A DNA stretch of 64,000 nt, taken from assembly GCA_048013815.1 (NCBI GenBank), contig CM106586.1, forward strand, positions 23,312,001-23,376,000, written 5' to 3'. Numbering within the stretch: the first letter of the stretch is position 1; every line of letters starts with the position of its first letter. Below, one piece after another: positions 33,966 through 42,000 of this stretch. The position numbers were made by a program, and so were the translations under genes. Under the pieces are notes generated by a model. That model saw only the letters and a list, made by a program, of their open reading frames with translations. It ran no database searches and was not told the origin of the DNA. The DNA is from Setoptus koraiensis. Lineage: Eukaryota; Arthropoda.

Positions 33966-35486
33966 TCATTCAGCAATACTACTCGTGAGTGACAAACGTT
34001 TAAAAGAATTAGGTAAAGAAGGAGCTGAAGAATTAGGTGAAGAATGAGGTGAAGAACGAGGTGAAGAACGAGGTGAAGAACGAGGTTTCCTCCGAGACCG
34101 CGATGACCTACGGCGTGCATCGACAACTGTAGTGACAGGAAATGAGAGTCTAGGTCTTTCTTCTGGAACGATGACTTTAGGACGACTTTTGCAACAAAGT
34201 ATTAAGCACATTACAGCTATTATCACTGCAACAATAATCGAGGCGATAATCACAATCCATTTGTATTGACTCTTCGGGTATTGAGGTGCATCACTACATG
34301 CGAGATTATCAAATTCAGTTTTGTCCATATCTTGAAATTTTTTGCCACTGTGATAACATGAAGCTCTGATCTTTCTGAAACTTTCTTGTTTCTTGAGCGC
34401 TTCGCAAACGTGTGAGTATTCGCAATCAACTTGATCAGAACTAGCCTCATCACTATCATGAAAGATTGTTACACCCTTACTAACCATTTGACCCAGTTCT
34501 TCCGGATGACTTTTCTCGTACTTGTTAATATCTAGAGAAATCTCCAAAATTCCCTTGTTGTCCAAATATCCCTGTTTACCAGTAATTGCCGAGTACATTA
34601 TACTGCCTGTTATAATGAGGCCCTTGAACGCAAAACGTATTGTTGGTGGATTACCGCCTCCACCAGCAATTGGATGAATGTAAAGAGTATTATTTCTTAA
34701 TTCCAAGGTGGCAAGTTTGTCTGAATTCAATGTTGTAAACGTTAACGTCTTATTCTTGCCATGCTCTGGAGAAACATGTATATATCCTTTGAATTTATCT
34801 AAAACCAAATCTTCGAAGTGATAGGTCTGACTCACCCAATCTAAGTTGTCTGATATAATTGATAAAGTTCCTGCGACATTCGGGTTATTGTGATTCTGTC
34901 CGGAGACATAATGTGATACAGCATTTATTTTAATCGACTCGAATGATCCGCTTTCTTCATTGGATAAATCTCGAAAGATCACATTTCTTAGCGAGAGATT
35001 CTTTATTTTTATTTCTTTGTACTTTTCGTAGCCTCTAAATGTGCTGCTACTGGGATCATTTGGACCCTCAATCGTGACTTCTTCGAAAGATATAGCTTTG
35101 TCATCAAAACTAATTGGACCATTCAATATTTTATCCAGTTTGAATTGTAGATTAACTTTCAAGTTTTGATTTGCACTCTGTTTCTGTTCAATGTGCACCG
35201 GACAGTCAGCAATAGAATCGCTGTTGCCGTCTGATGTTCCGCATTTTATATTCAATCGATCATCATCTGCATCAATGGAACAGATAATCCCCGAACCGAA
35301 TTTACATTGCTCACTGGATCTTGGTTTGCGCTGATATGAAGATGATTGATTCACTGCAAGAGGTTCATGTGTATCCAAATCTTGCTGTATGGTACCAAAA
35401 ATTGTACAAGGTAATAGCACAGCTACAAATATGAAACCAAACAATGAGTGACCATAAGTGACCCTGTGATTGTGGACACGAAACAT
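33966..35486 (-). CDS. TMG family membrane glycoprotein, copy 5 (Arg/Ser repeat tail)
   Basis: 506 residues starting MFRVHNHRVTYGHS. Signal/anchor helix SLFGFIFVAVLLPCTIFG, ectodomain with eight conserved cysteines, the FEEVTIEGPNDPSSSTF block, GGGGNPPTIRFAFKGL and VDCEYSHVCEALKKQESF, then a transmembrane helix (WIVIIASIIVAVIIAVMCLI) and a long basic tail. The tail begins CCKSRPKVIVPEERPRLSF and expands into a short repeat of Arg-Ser-Ser-Pro units (15-base DNA repeat at about 34035-34085), ending in a serine/leucine-rich stretch. The N-terminal 200 residues are essentially identical to copy 6. A long in-frame extension upstream starts only at TTG and is not used. Function not recognised. Confidence 0.82.
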   Translation of the reverse strand: MFRVHNHRVTYGHSLFGFIFVAVLLPCTIFGTIQQDLDTHEPLAVNQSSSYQRKPRSSEQCKFGSGIICSIDADDDRLNIKCGTSDGNSDSIADCPVHIEQKQSANQNLKVNLQFKLDKILNGPISFDDKAISFEEVTIEGPNDPSSSTFRGYEKYKEIKIKNLSLRNVIFRDLSNEESGSFESIKINAVSHYVSGQNHNNPNVAGTLSIISDNLDWVSQTYHFEDLVLDKFKGYIHVSPEHGKNKTLTFTTLNSDKLATLELRNNTLYIHPIAGGGGNPPTIRFAFKGLIITGSIMYSAITGKQGYLDNKGILEISLDINKYEKSHPEELGQMVSKGVTIFHDSDEASSDQVDCEYSHVCEALKKQESFRKIRASCYHSGKKFQDMDKTEFDNLACSDAPQYPKSQYKWIVIIASIIVAVIIAVMCLILCCKSRPKVIVPEERPRLSFPVTTVVDARRRSSRSRRKPRSSPRSSPRSSPHSSPNSSAPSLPNSFKRLSLTSSIAE

Positions 35487-35633
35487 CTCGGTATATTTGC
35501 TCGCTGAACAACAGAGAAGTGAGTGTCGTTGAGAATACTGGTATGATTGATTCGAATCAGTGAGATCATGATCGTTATGCAATCAGGCAGAAATTGCATA
35601 CAGTATGTAGAATGCCAGGGGTATGTCGATGAT

Positions 35634-35646
35634 GCTCGTGACGAGT
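35634..35646. promoter_or_regulatory. Conserved palindrome upstream of TMG copy 5
   Basis: GCTCGTGACGAGT, one base off the consensus, 148 bases upstream of the start; the same variant precedes copy 6. Confidence 0.48.
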
Positions 35647-35809
35647 ACGAAAATATATGATACAGAAGATCAGCTGAAGAAAGAGAGATGTGTGTCTCGT
35701 GATGCTGATTGCTTAGTCACCTGGAACGATTATATTATCCGAGATTTTTCGAAATTTAGGAAGAATCTTCAGAGAGCCGAAAAGCACCTCCCTTCTGCTT
35801 GAATTGGCA

Positions 35810-37372
35810 CTACTTTAGTTCTGGCTGTATTTCCTTCTGTCTCTTGTGGTTTTTCTTGGCCAGTGACAGAAATCTCTCGTGCTGGCCCGTATTCATGGAC
35901 ATCTCATAGAAGATGCCTGTATTTGATTTGAGAAGGTCATATGGGGTATCAAATTGTTTGATTTGGCCAGAGTCCATCACAAGTACCCTGTCCGAGTCCA
36001 TAATTGTGTGCAATCTATGCGCGATAGTCAGGACAGTACAATCACGAAATTGACTTCGAATGGTTCTCTGAATGAATTGATCCGTTTCAGGATCAACATT
36101 AGCTGTGGCTTCGTCTAAAATCAATATTCTGTTGCTTCTAACAATGGCTCGAGCCAAACAAATCAATTGACGCTGACCAACACTAAAATTGGCCCCATTT
36201 TCGCTGATTTTGAATTGAAGGCCGCCTGGTGACCGCTTGGCAATTATACCCCTCAATTTCACAGCCGAACCATCTTAAGTGCCTCCTCGTCCACGATTTC
36301 GTCTTTAGTAAGCTTCTCTTGTTTTGCCCTGTTCGCTGTTACAAACATTTTCTGGGGCAATTGTCTCGACGCACGGGCCTCATCGAAGAAATCGTGGCTA
36401 TAATTGAGTGTAGTCGAGTACTCGCTCGAGGCCATAATTTCCTCTAGTGTTCCAAAGGCGTATGTGGGCGAAGCCGATCGGCTGTTTTGCATAACTAATA
36501 TCTTGGTGGCTTGATGCAAAAATTGCAACTGATGCGTAGCCAGCAAAACAGTTTTGTCTCTCAGAAATGATTGCATACAATGTTCGAATATGTGCTTGGC
36601 CACCGATGAATCCATCGCGCGAGTCGCGAACTGCATCAAACAATTTATTCATAACAAATTGAAAACATAAATAGATACCTATGGCAATGGCGCCCACTAG
36701 AGCTGGCAGCGGTCCAACATACATAGAGGCTAATATTGTAATGCAAATTGACGCCTGCAATTGGGCTACGCATAAATAGGACAAATAATAGAAGCTTGAA
36801 TCGAATTTGTTGACGTCGTTGGATAATAAATTTATTATCTGGCCGGATGTGGTCATATTAATTGACGATTGACTCAATACCAATGATTTTCTGTAAATAA
36901 TAAAGCTGCAAGCTAGTCGGCATCTCATACCCAAACGAGTTGAAGTGAATATATACGGATGCGAAGTGAATAAATATAATGCCATTAGCGTGCTCAATAG
37001 AGCACTTCTAAAGATAATTGTGTATCTATCATTATCGTTTAATTGTGTCAGCAGTTGGCGACTTAATTGATTTGAATGCAAATACATCGTTGTATGATTG
37101 TTGGCAACTGTAACAAGCGAATCGTTATTGTTATCATAATGAAAGGGTTGAATTGGAGTAGATGTTTGCTGCATTGAATGTCTAACCAGCAATTTTTGTA
37201 CATCTCTCAAAAGTAGCCTCATTGCAATAGCAATAGCAGGGCCAATGACACATTTGCTCAACATCTCCCATAGGGCACAACGAGAATAATGCCAGCCAAT
37301 CGCTTGCAATAGGGCACTTTTGAGGCTTTCACCCTGGGAGCCCCGCTTTTTCAGCTCAGATTTCCAAACAAT
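35810..37372 (-). pseudogene. ABCC transporter duplicate with two internal deletions
   Basis: A near-identical copy of the 39.1-44.3 kb ABCC gene reduced to about 1.56 kb. It keeps the beginning of the first membrane domain, a short middle piece and the end of the second nucleotide-binding domain including FSVGQRQL and LILDEATANVD. Compared with the intact gene, about 2,374 bases (equivalent of 39550-41923) are missing at 36266/36267, and about 1,250 bases (equivalent of 42277-43527) at about 36620. Walker A of both domains and the second membrane domain are gone and the frame does not run through. The first 70 codons are also absent, cut at the duplication breakpoint near 37372. Recent, judging by the near identity of the retained parts. 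Confidence 0.88.
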
Positions 37373-38772
37373 CTGGAGTTCCCCCGAGGCGACCTACGGC
37401 GTGTATCGACAACTGAAGTGATAGGAAATGAGAGTCTAGGTCTTTCTTCTGGAACGATGTCGTTAGCACGACTTTTGCAACAAAGTATTAAGCACACTAC
37501 AGCTATTATCACTGCAACAATAATCGAGGCGATAATCACAATCCATTTGTATTGACTCTTCGGGTATTGAGGTGCATCACTACATGCGAGATTATCAAAT
37601 TCAGTTTTGTCCATATCTTGAAATTTTTTGCCACTGTGATAACATGAAGCTCTGATCTTTCTGAAACTTTCTTGTTTCTTGAGCGCTTCGCAAACGTGCG
37701 AGTATTCGCAATCAACTTGATCAGAACTAGCCTCATCACTATCATGAAAGATTGTCAGACCCTTACTAACCATTTGACCCAGTTCTTCCGGATGACTTTT
37801 CTCGTACTTGTTGATATCTAGAGAAATCTCCAAAATTCCCTTGTTGTCCAAATATCCCTGTTTACCAGTAATTGCCGAGTACATTATACTGCCTGTTATA
37901 ATGAGGCCCTTGAACGCAAAACGTATTGTTGGTGGATTACCGCCTCCACCAGGGATTGGATCAATGTGAAAAGTATTATTTCTTAATTCCAAGGTGGCAA
38001 GTTTGTCTGAATTCAATGTTGTAAACGTTAACGTCTTATTCTTGCCATGCTCTGGAGAAACATGTATATATCCTTTGGGAATATCTAAAATCAAATCTTC
38101 GAAATAATAGGTCTGACTCACCAAATTTGAGTTGCGGGATATAATTGATAAAGTTCCTGCGACATTCTGGTTATTGTGATGCTGTCCAGAGATATAATAT
38201 GAAACATCATTTATTTTAATCGACTCGAATGATCCGCTTTCTTCATTGGATAAATCTCGAAAGATCACATTTCTTAGCGAGAGATTCTTTATTTTTATTT
38301 CTTTGTACTTTTCGTAGCCTCTAAATGTGCTGCTACTGGGATCATTTGGACCCTCAATCGTGACTTCTTCGAAAGATATAGCTTTGTCATCAAAACTAAT
38401 TGGACCATTCAATATTTTATCCAGTTTGAATTGTAGATTAACTTTCAAGTTTTGATTTGCACTCTGTTTCTGTTCAATGTGCACCGGACAGTCAGCAATA
38501 GAATCGCTGTTGCCGTCTGATGTTCCGCATTTTATATTCAATCGATCATCATCTGCATCAATGGAACAGATAATCCCCGAACCGAATTTACATTGCTCAC
38601 TGGATCTTGGTTTGCGCTGATATGAAGATGATTGATTCACTGCAAGAGGTTCATGTGTATCCAAATCTTGCTGTATGGTACCAAAAATTGTACAAGGTAA
38701 TAGCACAGCTACAAATATGAAACCAAACAATGAGTGACCATAAGTGACCCTGTGATTGTGGACACGAAACAT
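37351..38772 (-). CDS. TMG family membrane glycoprotein, copy 6 (chimeric tail)
   Basis: 473 residues. Identical or nearly so to copy 5 for the first 200 residues and most of the rest, but with a different segment around DVSYYISGQHHNNQN, SRNSNLVSQTYYF and DIPKGYIHV, and FHIDPIPGGGGNPP in place of LYIHPIAGGGGNPP. Signal/anchor helix, eight-cysteine ectodomain, transmembrane helix (WIVIIASIIVAVIIAVVCLI) and a tail that follows copy 5 as far as RRRSP. It then crosses the duplication breakpoint and ends in GNSRLFGNLS, encoded by the neighbouring ABC duplicate. It lies 324 bases downstream of the intact ABC gene stop on the same strand. Function not recognised. Confidence 0.82.
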   Translation of the reverse strand: MFRVHNHRVTYGHSLFGFIFVAVLLPCTIFGTIQQDLDTHEPLAVNQSSSYQRKPRSSEQCKFGSGIICSIDADDDRLNIKCGTSDGNSDSIADCPVHIEQKQSANQNLKVNLQFKLDKILNGPISFDDKAISFEEVTIEGPNDPSSSTFRGYEKYKEIKIKNLSLRNVIFRDLSNEESGSFESIKINDVSYYISGQHHNNQNVAGTLSIISRNSNLVSQTYYFEDLILDIPKGYIHVSPEHGKNKTLTFTTLNSDKLATLELRNNTFHIDPIPGGGGNPPTIRFAFKGLIITGSIMYSAITGKQGYLDNKGILEISLDINKYEKSHPEELGQMVSKGLTIFHDSDEASSDQVDCEYSHVCEALKKQESFRKIRASCYHSGKKFQDMDKTEFDNLACSDAPQYPKSQYKWIVIIASIIVAVIIAVVCLILCCKSRANDIVPEERPRLSFPITSVVDTRRRSPRGNSRLFGNLS

Positions 38773-38919
38773 CTCGGTATATTTGCTCGCTGAACAACAG
38801 AGAAGTGAGTGTCGTTGAGAATACTGGTATGATTGATTCGAATCAGTGAGATCATGATCGTTATGCAATCAGGCAGAAATTGCATACAGTATGTAGAATG
38901 CCAGGGGTATGTCGATGAT

Positions 38920-38932
38920 GCTCGTGACGAGT
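38920..38932. promoter_or_regulatory. Conserved palindrome upstream of TMG copy 6
   Basis: GCTCGTGACGAGT, 148 bases upstream of the start codon and between the ABCC stop and the TMG start. Confidence 0.48.
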
Positions 38933-39095
38933 ACGAAAATATATGATACAGAAGATCAGCTGAAGAAAGAGAGATGTGTGTCTCGTGATGCTGATTGCTT
39001 AGTCACCTGGAACGATTATATTACTCGAGATTTTTCGGGATCTAGGAAGTATACTCAGAGAGCCGAAAAGCACCTCCCTTCTGCTTGAATTGGCA

Positions 39096-42000
39096 CTACT
39101 TTGTCTCTGGCTGTATTTCCTTCTGTCTCTTGTGGTTTTTCTTGGCCAGTGACAGAAATCTCTCGTGCTGGCCCGTATTCATGGACATCTCATAGAAGAT
39201 GCCTGTATTTGATTTGAGAAGGTCATATGGGGTATCAAATTGTTTGATTTGGCCAGAGTCCATCACAAGTACCCTGTCCGAGTCCATAATTGTGTGCAAT
39301 CTATGCGCGATAGTCAGGACAGTACAATCACGAAATTGACTTCGAATGGTTCTCTGAATGAATTGATCCGTTTCAGGATCAACATTAGCTGTGGCTTCGT
39401 CTAAAATCAATATTCTGTTGCTTCTAACAATGGCTCGAGCCAAACAAATCAATTGACGCTGACCAACACTAAAATTGGCCCCATTTTCGCTGATTTTGAA
39501 TTGTAGGCCGCCAGGTGACTTGGCAATTATACCCCTCAATTTCACAGCCTTCAAAGCGTGCCACAACAAATTGTCGCTGTATTCATCGAATGGATCAAGA
39601 TTTTTTCTGACGCTTCCACTAAATAATATTGGCTCTTGTGGTATAATGCTAATTTTTTTTCGCAATACAGCTAGTGTTAACTGTTTGGTGCTGATGTCGT
39701 CAATCTTAATTGTTCCGCTGAAATCGGCCAATCTGAACAGTGCACATATAATGGACGATTTGCCCGCGCCCGTTCTTCCAACAACGCCAATTTTTTCGTG
39801 TGACCCTATTTGAAAGTTCAACTCCTTCAACACATAAGGCTCTTGTTCGAAGTAACGCAGCGACACATTCTCAAATGTTATACGGCCCTCGTTGGGCCAT
39901 TCAGTATCCGGCTTGACAAGTGACTTAAATAGCACTATGCTAGGCGACGATTTTGTATTGAGGCCCATGCGGCGTGCTCTTCCGGTAGTGTCCACTATGT
40001 TCGTCTGTTGCAATAGTGGCTCGATCAATTGAGGATGTCTTTCGCTTATTTCGCCAGTTATGTTGTCGCCTTGAATAGCTTGATCATGTTCCGATGGCAA
40101 CTTAGAGAATTTGCCAATCCTTTGCACCGAGGTCATTTGACTTTGCAGCTCTGTCAGTTGCCTGACGCCCCATTGAAGCGGACTAGGCAATAGTATCAAT
40201 TGGGATATAAGTAGACCCACTAGACTGGAGTTAGTGTTTTTGTTTAGTACGGCGCTCACCATGATGGCAATGATCATTACAAAGAAAAACACACAACTCC
40301 AATCTATGGCCACTGTCAGCCAGTGACGGCCAGCCAAGAACGTGAACCAAGCGCGCGTATGCTGATCTTGGGCCTGATCGAATTTCATCTTGATCATTTG
40401 TTGCATTTTGAATGCCCTTATTGTACACAATCCGTCTAAAGTGGTGGACAAATGCGAATATATGGGCGCCCTAAATGAGCCCTCAATTTGTTTGAAACGA
40501 ATAATGGTCCTGGTGGCGAACCAACGAAGCAGCAGCACCAATGATATGAGAATAATGATGGGCGCTAAATTGTAAATGCTAATGTAGGCGATCAATATGC
40601 ATGTGCCTATTAAATTAACTGCTATCTCAACCACGTCTATAGCGGTTGGCGGCAGCAGTTCGTCAACAATGGCCATATCAATTGAGAATACGTTCACCAG
40701 GACCCCAATGGGATTGAAATCGAAGAAGCTCATTGGTGCGTACAATATACTGGAAAATAGTTGCTTGTGCAAATTTGTTGATGCTCTCTTGCAGGCATTG
40801 AAAAATATTAGCGTTCGCATAAACGAGGCCACCAATAGGGCCAAAGCTAGACTTAAATAAATAATACAAATGGTTTGTAGCGCCAAATCGTCCAATGTTG
40901 ACGAGACATTGTCTGGTTCTGCGGTGGCCTCACTTGCAACTTCTAACTGACCCCGTACGACGGAATCGTTTAATAGAGACTGCGTTCGTTGAAGCGGAAT
41001 ATTGTTTACATTGTCGTCAATTAGCTTGCTCGAATCCACAACCGGAAGTGAGTGAGCATATCTGCTGTGTTTCCACTTGTTTTCGAGCTCATAATCTCTG
41101 TTGAATTTGTAACTAAACATAGAATCTGTCAGATAATTACCATATGCTGATAATAAATTTGAATAATAATCAGCGTTTATCTCTTGTGTCGTCGGCAGAC
41201 GCGTATTGTTAACAGATGATGGTGATTGGTGGCTGTAGATATACTGTGACGACAGCAAATATTGCTCGGCCATTTTTCTAGCTCTGTGTTGACGTTCCTC
41301 GGAATCGGTCCATATGCTGAGAAAATAATCAATCATGTTGAAAAGAATCTGGGTGATCGTATTGGCCACCATAAATATCACCACCATCAACATACTACCA
41401 GTGGCAACAACATAATACCAGTAGGTGCTACAGTCGATCGGTGGCAATTTGAGGCCATATTGATTGGACTCGAGTCGGTCATTGGTCTGGCTTGTAAGCT
41501 GTTGCTGTTTGCTAGTGTCGGTGGTGATTTTTTCGTTTGTCAGTTGCTCTGGCGTCCGTTCAGATTGTCCAGGCCTCCCTGGATCAGTTCTTGGCTCCAT
41601 TACCAGCGTATTCACCAAAACAGTGTTTCCGGTGATGTCGTTGATAGACAGATCAGACAGGGCAGGATGAACTGTGTTCTTTGGTGATGCTTGGGGCGAT
41701 TCGGCAACGTCACTACTGGTCCGATTATCTGTTGCGGTTTCTTGTCGGGTTTGTTGTCTGCTCAAATTAGAATTGCCAATCTCATTTGCGGAAATCGACC
41801 CGTTGGAATCAGTGGAATGGGTTGGCAAATTGACGCCAGCAACAGTTTGCCGTTTGTTTTTGGTCACTTTTGACACAACCATCGGCTTGAGCGCCCGCTC
41901 TGGCCTGAACGAGATCTGTGTCCGAACCATCTTAAGTGCCTCCTCGTCCACGATTTCGTCTTTAGTAAGCTTCTCTTGTTTTGCCCTGTTCGCTGTTACA

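Noticed and set aside
35487-35582. N-terminal extension of TMG copies 5 and 6 by 32 codons
   Set aside because: It has no ATG start, covers the promoter flank, and is not open in copies 1 and 2.
15926-38772. TMG proteins as envelope-type proteins of an old virus-like element
   Set aside because: No polymerase, integrase, capsid or terminal repeats accompany them, no cleavage or fusion-peptide pattern is visible, and they duplicate with host ABC and hydrolase pieces. They are treated as host genes.
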